A DNA stretch of 64,000 nt from Polytrichum commune (taxonomy: Eukaryota; Streptophyta; Polytrichopsida; Polytrichales; Polytrichaceae). Where the stretch lies: contig OX485805.1 in assembly GCA_950295325.1 (NCBI GenBank), positions 13,428,501 through 13,492,500 of the forward strand. The letters run 5' to 3'. Position numbers and translations under genes: made by a program. Positions 23,045 to 34,575 of the stretch are shown here, piece by piece. The notes beneath the pieces are model-generated. The model was not told where the DNA came from and ran no database searches. It saw only the letters and a program-made list of their open reading frames with translations. Each line of letters begins with the position of its first letter. Within the stretch, counting starts at the first letter, position 1.

Positions 23045-24310
23045 ATGCTACTTATTGGCGAATGCACCCAGCCTATTGCGTTCCACTAACTTAACTCCTA
23101 AGTAGACTAATCAACCAAAGTGGGTTGTGTGTGTTCCGGAAGTAACTCTAGAGGTACTGAGGATGCTTTCTAGATTTATCTAGAGCGTTCTGAAAGAAAC
23201 CAATTTTGTAATTTGGTTTGTGAGACATTACTACCCACATTTTTTAATGAGTTTTGAAGGGTTCAAACATCAAATATTCCAAATGCTAAAGATTATATTC
23301 CATAAATCAATACCTTTTGTATGTTAGCTCCAAACTAGGTCACCAAGGAATGTTTTATTGCACATCTTTGATATTAGGTATGCCCTCTTGTTCATTTAGG
23401 GGTTAAGGGTGGTTGGATGTTGCACCATGTTGGAATGGTACATGAGGTACACCGGTCTTATTCAATTACTTAACTTCATCAAAAGCATGTATTATTTGAG
23501 TGGTATATGGTTAGGTTACATCTAAGAATGGAACCCAACAAGGCATATCTTCAAAATAGATTCAGCTACATGCTCAAAGTTTATCAAACATTATAAATTC
23601 AACAGTAAACACAATTGGGAGGAACTAAATAATCAATGAAAGAATCAACACACGTACACTTTCAATACTCCTCACTAAATCAAGAAAAGTTATATTCTTA
23701 ATTTCCTAGGTTCATTGATGAACCATTGATACTTCATCGCATATTTGCTTAAGCAACACATGGTTCTTTTCTTTTCTTTTTAAAATTAATCAGGTGTAAA
23801 ATTTCTTGGTAGAAGTTGGAGAACATGACTAACGAACTTAATAACACCTACTTAAGCTTAGGTGAATGGATGGTATCAAGACACACATGCATTTCTAACC
23901 AACTATGCCCATGCATGGCACTTATTACCAAATGCACCCACCCTAGTGCATTCCACTCATGTAGGGTTCACAACAAATGTTGGATTGATACATAATTGGA
24001 TGCATGGAATCAATATCTACTCATGCACCGTATCCATCTATGCTTATCTATGCCCATCCATGGCCATGTCTATGCATGGCACTTATTAGCAAATCCACCC
24101 AACGCTATGTACTGTAGTGTATTCCACTAAGGTAGAATTCGAATTGACTTTGGGAATGCACTAAGGTAAGGTTCACACCAATGTTGGACTAGTATGTACT
24201 AGTAGGTGTGCATGAAATCAATACACCTTTAAATATCAATCTATGCCTATCCATGGCATTCTTAGAAGCAAATGCACCCACCCTAATGCATTCCACTTAG
24301 GAGGAGTCCA
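23036..24310. repeat. Satellite-like repeat of about 170 bp, four diverged copies
   Basis: A block of the form GCATGGCACTTATTAGCAAA then TGCACCCACCCTAATGCATTCCACT recurs at about 23040, 23907, 24070 and 24247. The last three are spaced 163-177 bp apart, often followed by AGGGTTCACACCAATGTTGG. The first is separated by about 870 bp of unrelated sequence (23105-23860), in which I see nothing else. Confidence 0.7.
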
Positions 24311-26507
24311 CGCTAATATTGGAATGCTATCGAGGTGTGTGCATAGTATGGTCAACATTGTCAATTGGAATGGTATTAAAGATATGCATTAACTCGTAAG
24401 ATCATTGAGTTTTGATGCTTGATGGGGTATCTTTAGATGAGAAAATACTCTTACATCCGAGTCATTATTGGGTCAACACCGTCCAATTATCTTATTGATA
24501 GTAGGGTAATTTCACCTGGGTATGGAGGTTTTTACATGGTATATAGACTTGAAACTTGTCGAGAACAAGACATCCTCAAAATAATGCCCATTCTCTATTG
24601 AATATTTAGTCCAATATCTTTCGAACATATATCTTTTTGGTGTTTGTTAATAAATCCACGCCTAATCACACACCACTCAAATCTACTTGTCTTATAAAGA
24701 TATGTAGTTTCACGTATTAAGCATGCTTGCCTTAGGAATCCTTCAAAGGTCATTGCCATTTTGCTTAACATTTTTAGTGAAGTGTAACCTGAATGATTCC
24801 TTGTAAGGATATTGTGTAAGGTATGTTTGTGGGGGAGGTCCCGGTGTGAGACAATGTGATAAATAAATAAATATTTCATTAGATAATTAATAATTAATAT
24901 TCATTCTTTATTATTTTAAAATATTGGGGCACGAGAAGAGAAGAGATAAACAATCTAAACAATCTATTGGTCATTTAGTTTATTTATCATGGAAACCACA
25001 GGGAGGTAGTGCCACTTTAATTGACACGTTGGATAGTTGCCCCTAGCAATAGGGAAAATGGCTCCCAAATAGGTTAGTCATTGCAACACATAGATCTTTG
25101 AGGGTAGAAGGTCATTGTGTGCACATGTGTACAAGAACAATGTTCCTCAAGAGGACTCCTTCATTACTCTACATCATTTATGATATTTAATGTCACTTAC
25201 CCTATTTTGAGGCATATGCTAGGTTACACTAATGATCAACAACTTCATCATTAGTGTCACCTCATGACACTTGGTGTTCAAGTGCACTTACTAATATCTT
25301 GGCATAAGCATGTTCACTAGTGTTATGAGGTGTATGCTTATGCTACACAATAGTCTACAAGTTGACTACATGACACTCGCCATTTGTATGTTCAATAGTA
25401 TCTTCCCCTTACATACTACAACACAAAACTATCATCTCAATAATTCCAATGTGTTACGCTAAATGTCATAATGTAAATAAAATTCCACTTATAAAGTTAC
25501 GTATGTTGACAAATAATATCATATTGGCAATTGGTGGACATGACACTTTGAGACCTCTAGGCATCTAGTTAAGGCTCTTCGCAAATAGTGTACGTAACAC
25601 TAAATTCCATAACCAGTGTAGATGTAACCACAAGTTTGCACTTGAGCCATGTGGTAGGTGAATACTTCACTTTTGCCCTGACGATGGCTGATCCTTAGTA
25701 ATTTCGTTTATTTCTTTTGCTAAATCTTAATGGGATGAAAGTGGGATTCTTTTGTTAATGATCAACTTTTGATAGACGACCCAACAAAAAATTCTATGTA
25801 AGATTATTATCTTAGTATATGTGGATATATTGCGTGCATTGCCAACTCCACAAACATTTATGACCGTCGGATTGGCTCATTTGTGTATTATCATCCATGA
25901 TATACATACTAAGGATGCAATTGGCTTCTTCATTCCAATCAATGATATTCATTGTGATTCCTTGGAGATTTGAGAGGGAAATGGTGCAGCCAGGAAGTAA
26001 ACTTAAATAATTTGTTCATTGGTAGTGTCCTTAGAACAAAGCTCTCGATTTGCTTTGATTTCTCACACATAAATATGTTCTTGGATGAACGTCTTGTTGA
26101 AGTCAATGAGAGTCACTACGTGAACCCTCATCTCCATGTGAGGCTGTGAGCCCAAAATGGTGCCCACATGTGGTGATTAACTCTTCGAAACCAATTTTAG
26201 TTTGACTTTGATGTGTTATGACTATTCACAAAACATAAAAAGAGTGAAGTGTGGTGTGGATTTAAGTTTAGGCATTAGAATGTGTTGTGTAGTTAATTCA
26301 AGGTTTGATTTCAATAAGAGGATGCCTTGATTATGTGAGTAAGGGGTAAGGTGAGGCAAGGTGAGGTCCGCGGGTTAAATGCCCACTTTTGGATCCACTT
26401 TGGTAGTTTAGGAAGAAGGAGCTTGGTGGATGGGGATTAGTCCCTACTTTGGAGGAGAGGGTTAAAGGATTGTGATTGGAGGTGCTAATCCTCCCACCCT
26501 ATCCTCA
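24311..26507. other. Intergenic, nothing recognised
   Basis: AT-rich with short domain-less open frames. The stretch near 24590-24700 faintly resembles 17560-17640 (CGAACATATATCTTTTTGG against TGAACATATGTCTTTTTGG), possibly part of one old repeat. Confidence 0.5.
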
Positions 26508-26541
26508 CCTCTCTCTCCCTCTCTCCCTCTCTCCCTCTCTA
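26508..26541. repeat. CTCTCCCT pyrimidine-rich microsatellite
   Basis: Tandem CTCTCCCT units; the small open frame across it is spurious. Confidence 0.8.
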
Positions 26542-26848
26542 CTACTTAAGGTGTTCTTTCTCTCATTTGCAACTCTCTCCATCAAGCGCTCTCAAGGGGA
26601 GCAAGCTCTTAAAGAGCTTGAGCACGTGTGTGTGACATTAGTTTTTAGTAGAGTTGATTAATTAAGCTCTCTCTCAAGGCCCCAAGTGAGGGAGCTCTTG
26701 AGCTTAAGGTTGCATGTAGTGATTAGGTGTTAGTTAGTTAAAGTAGTGTGTTAGATTAGCGCATGACTTAGCATCAAAAGAAAGAAAAGAGAGGAAGAAT
26801 TAGAACCTTGATGATGGGATGGGAGAGGTTGTATTAAGGGTAGCCAAG

Positions 26849-27249
26849 ACTAAGGTGAGGAGCGACTGCTGGAGGGATTCGGCTGGGCCTAAGGCCAACC
26901 AACTTAGCTGCTGGACTAAGGTGAGGATTTAACTGCTGGAGGGATTCGGCTGGACCTAAGGCCAACCAGCTTAGCTGCTGGACTAAGGTGAGGAGCGACT
27001 GCTGGAGGGATTCGGCTGGGCCTAAGGCCAACCAGCTTAGCTACTGGACTAAGGTGAGGAGCGACTGCTGGAGGGATTCGGCTGGACCTAAGGCCAACCA
27101 GCTTAGCTACTGGACTAAGGTGAGGATTTACCTGCTGGAGGGATTCGGCTGGGCCTAAGGCCTCAACCGCTTAGCTGCTGGACTAAGGTGAGGAGCGACT
27201 GCTGGAGGGATTCAGCTGGGGCCTAAGGCCTAAGAAGCTTGGCTGCGGG
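26849..27249. repeat. 66-bp minisatellite, six units
   Basis: Units start with ACTAAGGTGAGGA at 26849, 26915, 26982, 27048, 27114 and 27182 (lengths 66, 67, 66, 66, 68 and 68). Two variants alternate: units 1, 3, 4 and 6 have GGAGCGACTGC, units 2 and 5 have GGATTTA(A/C)CTGC. The order is therefore type A-B-A-A-B-A. Flanking sequence on both sides is single-copy here. Confidence 0.95.
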
Positions 27250-27944
27250 AAGATAATTTGGCTTGGGCCTAAATATTTCATTAGCTTTAATTAGTCAAAC
27301 TACTAGGGGGGTTGTAGTTAGGATAATCCTTTTAGGATTGATAGACCATGATAGATTATTGCATGCCATCTTGGCTTTAGGTAGAGTTGGATTTACTAGG
27401 AAAGTAGAAGTGTGTGGGACTTTCAAATGTGTGGATGGTTACCCATTGAAGCAAGTGTTTTTAAACACTCGAACCTTTGGTTGGAATATAATACGTGCAC
27501 AATCAATGGGAACTGTGGAGGATCCTAGCAAGGACAAGATAAAGGAAGTAAAAATCAAGAAGTCTAGAGGGATCTCTTTAAGGGCATGCGTGGCCAAGGC
27601 CGCGGGTTGGACCCTTGAAAAATCGAATTCCACTACGAGCAACGATGCTCACAATAATAAAGCAAAGGAGTTAAGATGAAGTTAGTGCCTTGAACATGAG
27701 AGCCATATAGCAATTCATGTTATGGTATTAGGAATTGAATGTGATTCTCAAAGCCATCACCCGGACTAGGACGCCTAAGGGTGGTGGATTTGGCCTCACA
27801 GAGGCTCCATATGGATGAAACTAACTTCACTCTAGTTAACTAATGATCCATGGAAAGAATAAGATAGAACTATATAGAACCTAAGTGAACGCCTATTCTG
27901 AAGACAATTACAACTAAATAAACAAATAACCAACATCGGGCATT
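27250..27944. other. 138-codon open frame of unknown status, otherwise nothing
   Basis: A plus-strand open frame at 27263-27679 starts MGLNISLALISQ and has a lysine-rich C-terminal half. I recognise no domain. It follows the minisatellite directly, lacks a visible promoter or splice context, and could be chance or part of a decayed retroelement leader. I do not call it a gene. Confidence 0.35.
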
Positions 27945-28160
27945 TTGATGTGAATTTGAGTCCGTTGGTCCTACCTTGCTCAAAAATCCTCTTGGTGTCG
28001 GGTGGGGTTTACTGTCTACCTTGCAGTGGGTGGCTTCTTGGCTTCTTCCCTACCTAGATAGTTTTTTTTCTATCAAGTAGAGAGAAGATTTCACAACGGG
28101 AATCGAACCGCCAACCACTACATTCGAAAGTGGGTACCTCTCCACTATCACCTGCTAGTT
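27945..28160 (-). mobile_element. tRNA-derived SINE
   Basis: On the minus strand the head carries an A-box-like TGATAGTGGAGAGGT (28136-28150) and a consensus B box GGTTCGATTCC (28099-28109) about 35 nt downstream. The body runs CACCCACTGCAAGGTAGAC ... GAGCAAGGTAGGACCAACGG ... CAAATTCACATC. That body recurs, head-less, at 5461-5552. Pol III promoter boxes plus a repeated tail are the definition of a SINE. I see no clean poly-A tail or target duplication. Confidence 0.7.
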
Positions 28161-28199
28161 TAGGGTCATCTTGGACCAAACTACAATATAAACAACGAG

Positions 28200-28500
28200 A
28201 GGTTAAGAGCAATGTTTGGGGAGATTAATGTTGGACATAATCGGTCAAGATCCTAGTGTTTCCAAGTCCAACCGGTTACATGTTGACATCTTCCGGTTTT
28301 TCCTTATTAATTTGAGGTAGTTCCATATTAGATTCCTCTGAGACGATTGGTAGTTTTCTTGAAGTCTTGAACTTCAATCGATTGTTTCTATTAAATTGAG
28401 GTATATTCTATATAATCCTCTAAGAGGATTGGTAGTTTTCCTCAAGTCTTGAACTTCAATCGGTTATTTCTTAACCTCCACCGGTTCATTTGTAATTACA
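28200..28500 (-). repeat. CCGGTT-family dispersed repeat (partner 52860-53050)
   Basis: In reverse complement, ACCGGAAGATGT-AACATGTAA-CGG followed by AAACACTAGGATCT and TCTCC matches 52965-53035. The right part (GTCTTGAACTTCAATCGGTT) resembles the arm end at 53150-53180 and is itself present twice (28370-28390 and 28445-28465). Confidence 0.7.
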
Positions 28501-30085
28501 ATATTTTGTCTACTTAGTGTGGATGACCATTCAGAGTTACGTGTTGCTATAACTTTTTATTAACATTATTGTTTTTTTTATCAACTACATTAAATCATAT
28601 TTCCTCGATGTACATACTAACTACTCATGGTATTTGGGTAAGACAATGATGCTCTCAGTCAAATGTTATAGCTGCAATGCACAACTCCAAATGGTAACCC
28701 ACAACAATTACACTAGTGTAGCAGCTAGTTCTCCCATTCATCGGTCACGAGCAAAACACACATACATTTAACTCATAGATTTATCCATTGGACAAAGCTT
28801 ACATGCACGCCACATAACATTGTTCAGATCCATAACAAAATTCAGTGGGATTGACAATATTCCATCGAATATTCCTGGATATTCCCCATATTCAATCTCA
28901 ATGTGAAGAATAATCCATAAAATATTGTCAGTCCCACAAAACATTGTTATGAATCTGAATAACGTTATTGCACCTTGTTTCATTCATTGTTGATGTTTAT
29001 AATATTCAAAAGTAAACGAAAGAAATCGACGAAGAATAAGCGAGCGGGGGTCTAGAGATAAAAACTCCAAAGATGTGACTCCTCGTACCAATGGCATCCT
29101 CTCCAAGTCTAAATGCAGCCGGAAATGACTTCAAAGTACTTTCCACCCACATGTCTAAAAGCCACCTTGAGAGACATATATATATACTCAGGTGAAAGGA
29201 ACTAGAAGTTAAAGGACAACATTATGGTCAAGTTCGACTTCCTCGTGGTTGAAAGTTGTCAAATAAAGGTTCGAGATTCTTTAGAATGACGATGCCTTTT
29301 TATGGACTCTTGATGCATTCAAGACATGTGGAATCACGTGGTAAAGTGTTGTCACATGGGTTTATGAAAATCAATAGTGTTGACATCATACCGTAGCTCT
29401 CTAGGAGCTTGGGCAAAAAAAAAAAAATCATTTTAAAGGTGCTTAAATTTCTGGGAGGTTAATTTTGTTGGGTGTCCAAGAAGAAAAAGAAGAAATAACA
29501 TTCAAAGAGTGTTAAAAATCATAATTATGCAAGTGACATTCACTGGAATCCACCAAAGTAGCATGAAATAACTTCAACAGTGTCTTCACGCGGCATCAAA
29601 CTCACTCAGGGTCTAAAAAACAAGACAAGCATGAATTTGCTCCAGCTGACACACAAGCAAACATGAATGGAGGTTTGACTTATTTTAAATTAATTTTTAA
29701 TATGACCATTTTTAGAATATTATTTTATGGGTTGCCTAACTTACTTTCGCACTCTAATCAATTATTAGGCAGAAAGGTGCCCAAGCTACTAGAGAAATAC
29801 GGTAGTGTTGTTTAGACGACAAGCTTATGCTTGTTAGGGTTCTTTTTCCAGTGAGATGTTTTAGAGCATTTCCCATATTCTAGCGAAATGAACAAAATTA
29901 AGTCCTAAGCTTTATACTAGTTTCCAATAAAATCTTAAACATATTTTGGATTAAAAAGCGATGACTCACATTGGAGGCAAATTATATGATCAAAGATCAT
30001 GAAGGGAGCTTGGGAACATCCCCATCACGTTGCTTCTCAAGAACAAACTTGTGACAAGGTTGATATGTGCATCCAAACTCCCAAG
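28501..30085. other. Intergenic, nothing recognised
   Basis: AT-rich with short open frames only. An A tract lies at 29416-29428. Confidence 0.5.
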
Positions 30086-30905
30086 TTGCAAAACACTTAA
30101 CTAATAGATCCCTCATATATACTCCTTTGGAAAGGTGACTTTACAAAGTGCAAACTCAACTTCATGAAGGTTCCAAGCTAGTTCATGAACCTTCGAATCA
30201 ATGTCACCAAAGTGTTCTACCAATTTCATGAACTTTCTAAGTGAGTTCATGATTTTTCTAAATTGACTTGACATGTGGTCCACCTCAACTTCACGATAGT
30301 GGACCTTTACCTCTAGAAACTTCATGAAGTTTCCTAACCAATCTCATTAATCTTTTCATCGGTTTTCGTATTCTCCACTTTTAGTTACATTTTTGGTAGA
30401 GCTACACTAAATACGTTATCTAATGGCACTTACTATTTGGAATTATGCAATGCTATATATCTATTTATTGTATATCTCACATTTTACCAAAAAGTATTAA
30501 CCTGGTTTGTTTGAACAGATTAGAACTTTAACAACTATACTTGGTAAGAAATTACATCAAAAGTAAAAAGATATAGCGTTGTGTGATTCCAGCTAATAAG
30601 TGATACTAAATATCATTAGTGGGGGGGGGGGGGGTTGATCAAGAGAATCTTATACATGGTGTACCGTTCTTTGTGAAATAAAGTTATACAATTCATGAAG
30701 TTGATATTGCAATGTTGTGAATATGGGTGCCGAATCATGAGATTGCTCACAACATGAAGTGAAATTGGTCTATATAATGAACTTGGTTCATGATTCCAAT
30801 GAATTGGTAGAACTTATTGCTAAATTGGTTTGTAAAATCATGAGATTGAGTTTGCACTTATGTGAATTCATCTTACCAAAGGATCATTTTTATGATAATT
30901 AAGTT
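30086..30905. repeat. Large foldback element with imperfect arms (about 820 bp)
   Basis: The left part starting AAAACACTTAACTA...CTCCTTTGG-AAG (30086-30135) pairs with the right end, which in reverse reads AAAACTTAATTATCA...ATCCTTTGGTAAG. Pairing continues through AAGTGCAAACTCAA-TTCATGA and GTTCTACCAATT-CAT. Nearer the centre, ATGCAATGCTATAT (30448-30461) pairs with ACAACGCTATAT read from about 30580. A run of about 14 G (30621-30634) interrupts the right arm. The minus-strand frame at 30113-30325 is a translation of one arm. Confidence 0.7.
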
Positions 30906-31746
30906 TTGAAATGTAAAAATGGCATTTTGTAGAGGGGTTTGGATAATGGGAAAAAATCGTGTCATTTGTGGATGACTTGTCCCACTCTAGATTGAAACAA
31001 GTTCTTTGACACATATTACAATAATATTTAGACAGTCCCAAAAAAACTGTGAATCGACTTGAAAAAGAGTCATCTACTAAAGGTGTCTATTGGCATGAGA
31101 GATTGATATTCCGTGACATTGAATTGTCTTCAAGATTAACCTCTAAATGAGAAGATTCATAAAGTGTAATGTAAAGTGTATGTGTATGTAAAATGAAGGG
31201 GTAGACCTCAAATACAAATGTATGTAAAGTGTGTCTCGAATACAATAATTTGAACAACATTGGAAAATAAAATTAGTGAGGCAAGAGTGAAAGATTGTAT
31301 CTATATCTACTAATTTCATTTTAGAAGAATTTTCTTCCCCAAAACGATCACAAATTTATGTTTGACCAAAGCTACTTGAGATGTGGTTGATTGGTTTACG
31401 CGATTGAACTACGAGGTTATAATAATCTGATGAGAATGAGAATTTCGAGCCTTCAAGTACAAAATGTTGTGAAAATATGAAATTGTTAAGAGGAGATGAC
31501 CAGAAGGAATAACACAACTTTTTGATGATATCAACTCAAAAGTCAATTTCCAGGCTTAGGGCCGCTTCACACTATGGCCATCCAAGTCGAGAGGCCATGG
31601 GAACGAATGGCCAAACCTTGTTGAGAGTCCAAAGAAATGGGCTGAAAATAAATAGCCAATAACATATAGGAATTGGAGCCTGCAACTAAGCATAGTGTGA
31701 AGTCTCCAAAGGTCAAGCCCAAAGTTCAAACCTTTGGCCATGAACT

Positions 31747-32364
31747 TAGGTGCAGAGCCAGGGGGGAGGGTTGGGTGGGTGGGGGGGGGGCTCAACCCCC
31801 TCTGACATCAATAGCCGAAAACTATGCCAAAATGACTACATATTTTCTTTTTTGTTTTTCGACTTCAATGATAAATGTTTTGGGGCATATAATACGCCAT
31901 TGGAAAGGTGTTTTCAAGACCTTTCCAACAATATATTACAAGCCCCCAAGTTCCTAAAATTTCAATTGGTAAAACCAAAAAAAATCTGTAGTCGTTTAGC
32001 GACTACAGAGCAGGCTGGTCAAAAGAACCGCAATGCAAAAACGACTGCGGTTCTTTTTCGCAATGTTTTCTATGAGTTCATTGAAGGAAAGTTGGGCATC
32101 TGCTTATCATTAGCAATGTCTATTGGTAATGATTGGATGGTCGATTTGATGATCATCTACATCGAAAAAACCATTGCCAAAGCTTTGGATATTAAAGACA
32201 TTGTCAAATTTTTTATGGGGATGTCAGCTCGATGAGTCCAAATCTCTCAATAAATAATCAAATTTGACCACCTATTGAAATTTGAAATAAAAATACACAT
32301 TAGATATTTCCATATTATGAGGTTACCCCCCCCCCCCTAGGTCAAAATCTTGGCTCCGCCCCTG
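31747..32364 (+). mobile_element. hAT element (618 bp), deletion derivative, TSD CATGAACT
   Basis: A perfect 8-bp duplication CATGAACT flanks it (31739-31746 and 32365-32372). The left end reads TAGGTGCAGAGCCA; the right end in reverse reads CAGGGGCGGAGCCA. Both are followed within about 30 bp by G-rich tracts (31760-31790; 32326-32338 read in reverse). The CAGGGGCGGAGCCA terminus is familiar from plant hAT elements. Inside, only the end of a transposase is left (32056-32235). Confidence 0.92.
32056..32235 (+). pseudogene. hAT (TTF-type/ZMYM1-like) transposase C-terminal remnant
   Basis: The frame reads LGICLSLAMSIGNDWMVDLM, then IIYIEKTIAKALDIKDIVKF and a stop. The pattern LC-SLA-A-GNDW--DL-I-YIEK-I-----N--I--RF is the C-terminal end I know from plant TTF-type zinc finger hAT proteins. 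The upstream part of the same frame (from 31750) only translates the G-rich terminus and drifted sequence. It is not a functional transposase. Confidence 0.75.
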
Positions 32365-32440
32365 CATGAACTCCCATGGCCTCTCAACTTGGACAGCCAT
32401 AGTGTGAAGCTTCCAAAGGCCAAGCCCAAACTCCAAACCC

Positions 32441-34114
32441 ATATCATTTGTCCCTCCAAAGACAACCACTCTAATCTAACAGTCAAGATCTTGTCAGCTT
32501 TTGCCTCGATGTACTAGATATGTTGAAATTCTGGAAGTGTCCAATTGATGACCATCTACCTTACCTATTTACATCATCACAAAGCTAAAAGCTCAAGAAG
32601 CTTAATCACTACAGTTCGAGAGAGATACTTGTCCACAATTCCTACAAAGTGATTACATTCATGGAATATGAATCATAACCTTTGAGCTTGGTTAAAAAAT
32701 ATAGTGTATCGATCTCTTGTTTGTGACGGAGACGAACTCAATCAAGAAGAAACTCACAATGGCATTGAAGTGGTGGTTCAAATGACTTATACATAATTTT
32801 AATAGCAGCCAAATAAGAAAATGTTCATGTTTTTAAAACATAGCTTCTCTCACCATAAAATGTTGAAGTTAGAGGAAAGAACATAAAATCAGAGCAAAGG
32901 TGAAGCATGTTTCAATTGTCCATCCATGCAAAGAGAGAGTAGACTAGAGCTACTTGTGTCTATTGAATACAACAGTAAAATCAAGTGATGCAATTGACTA
33001 CAATACCAGAAAGTAGAATGCACAATGAGAATTTCGACAAGTCCTTGGTTAACACTTTGAATTGCATATTTGGAAAGCACTAAACCTTCTTGAAATGGAA
33101 ATTTAGGAGTTGGCTCGACAACATGTAGAAATGTAGTGTACAAGTTAGACTACATAATACATACACGAACATGCATGTGTCTATTGACACGGATCGACCC
33201 CTCAAGGGTCAAAAGGCTATAAGGAAGGAGTGTGACCTTGTATGAGCCATTAAGACTTGTAAAGACACATCCATTGATGTGCAATTTAAAGAGATTGTTC
33301 TCTATGTAATAAATCAATATCTTATTGAAAGTTTACCTTGTACCTAGCTACTTGGTTAGGTTTCATTACATTATGTCTTGGCATGAGAGAGGCTAGGATT
33401 TAATGCAACAACTGCTAATGACACACTGCGCAAAACAGGTCAAACCTAATTTCAACCTCCATAGCCACCAAAACCCTAACCTATGCCTAGAAACAAAGGA
33501 AATTGTCTTAGAGAAAAAGTAGAGGCGGATCACTTACTTGATGATTGAGATTTGAGAAGTACTGCAAAATAACAATAAGGATTATACAAAGAAGAAATAC
33601 CATACTGGCGAATGGAGGCTGTAGCTTAGCACATATGTGAAAGTTTGAAAAAAAAGATGGTGACACAACGTGTACCTAGGGCCCTAAATTATGACACAGT
33701 TGTAACACAATTATAACAACTCTACAATGGTTTTTGGGTATTCAAGATCCCGTATTTTTGCCAAAATTCTTAAAACCATTGCAATATTGTTGCAAATTTC
33801 GTGCAAATAAGTTATTACGTTGTTTACACATTGTGAGCAAAAGTGGCGGTCATAATATGTTATGCCTATCATGTTTAAAAACTATTGCTAAGTGGGTTAG
33901 CCATGTACATCACATGACCACATCCATATTAGTGTAGCAATGGAAAAGAAATGTGTTTGAATATCACATTACAAATGTTTAATAACACACCTTTACATTG
34001 GGCCAACATTATAAAATTGACATATCAAGTGTATTATGTTTACAAATAATACTCATTTGTATTTTAGACATTAGATAAATTAAATGTTGATTGCAAATGG
34101 TTCAATGACAAATT
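32441..34114. other. Intergenic, nothing recognised
   Basis: AT-rich. No open frame has a recognisable domain. Confidence 0.5.
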
Positions 34115-34575
34115 TTTCATTCATTAAACATGTTTGTATCTCAACCTTACAAACCAATACGTCCATAATTTCAATACTATTTATGTACAATCCATGCTTT
34201 TGACTACAATTTTGTAACATTCTAAAATTATTACACTATCAACATACAATTAAACGTAAATTTTATGTGAAATATTTTTGGACAACCATTCCATTGATAT
34301 TGGAACACTTATCATATTGATTGTGATTAGTTTAGTACCAAGATTTTCAATGGGTACACATGTTTGTATATCATACTTGCAAAAATGTTACATGAATACT
34401 TCTAATATAAGTTGTTTTTGTACGATTCACACTCTTGATTGATACTCTTGTAACTTTACAAAATCGATACAAAATTAGATGTAAATTGTATGTGTAGGGT
34501 TTTGAACAAGTATTTCATTGATATTTCAGTAATTTATCATATTTCATTGATATTAATTTGTAATAAGTTACCAAC
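34115..34575. repeat. Two imperfect tandem copies, period about 232 bp
   Basis: ACATGTTTGTAT begins at about 34129 and again near 34361. Each is followed by related blocks, including a GTACRATYCA motif, a TTGTAACWTT motif and CATTGATATT...TTATCATAT. Similarity is moderate. Confidence 0.5.

Larger units (their letters stand above)
31559..32414. mobile_element. Foldback MITE, interrupted by a nested hAT element
   Basis: The left arm at 31559-31611 starts GGGCCGCTTCACACTATGGC just after TTA. Beyond the nested element it pairs with 32371-32414 (reverse reads GGAAGCTTCACACTATGGCT, then GTCCAAGTTGAGAGGCCATGGGAG). The TTA flank and the GGGCC-CTTCACAC terminus resemble the PIF-like MITE at 4636. A segment next to the right arm (32399-32440, ATAGTGTGAAG-TTCCAAAGG-CAAGCCCAAA) also occurs at 31693-31733, so the region has been rearranged. 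Confidence 0.65.

Noticed and set aside
22816-23105. His/Pro/Cys/Met-rich frames
   Set aside because: They translate the CATGCCC minisatellite on both strands.
26834-27031. Repetitive 65-residue protein (LGPAESLQQ units)
   Set aside because: It is a frame through the 66-bp minisatellite, with no start context or domain.
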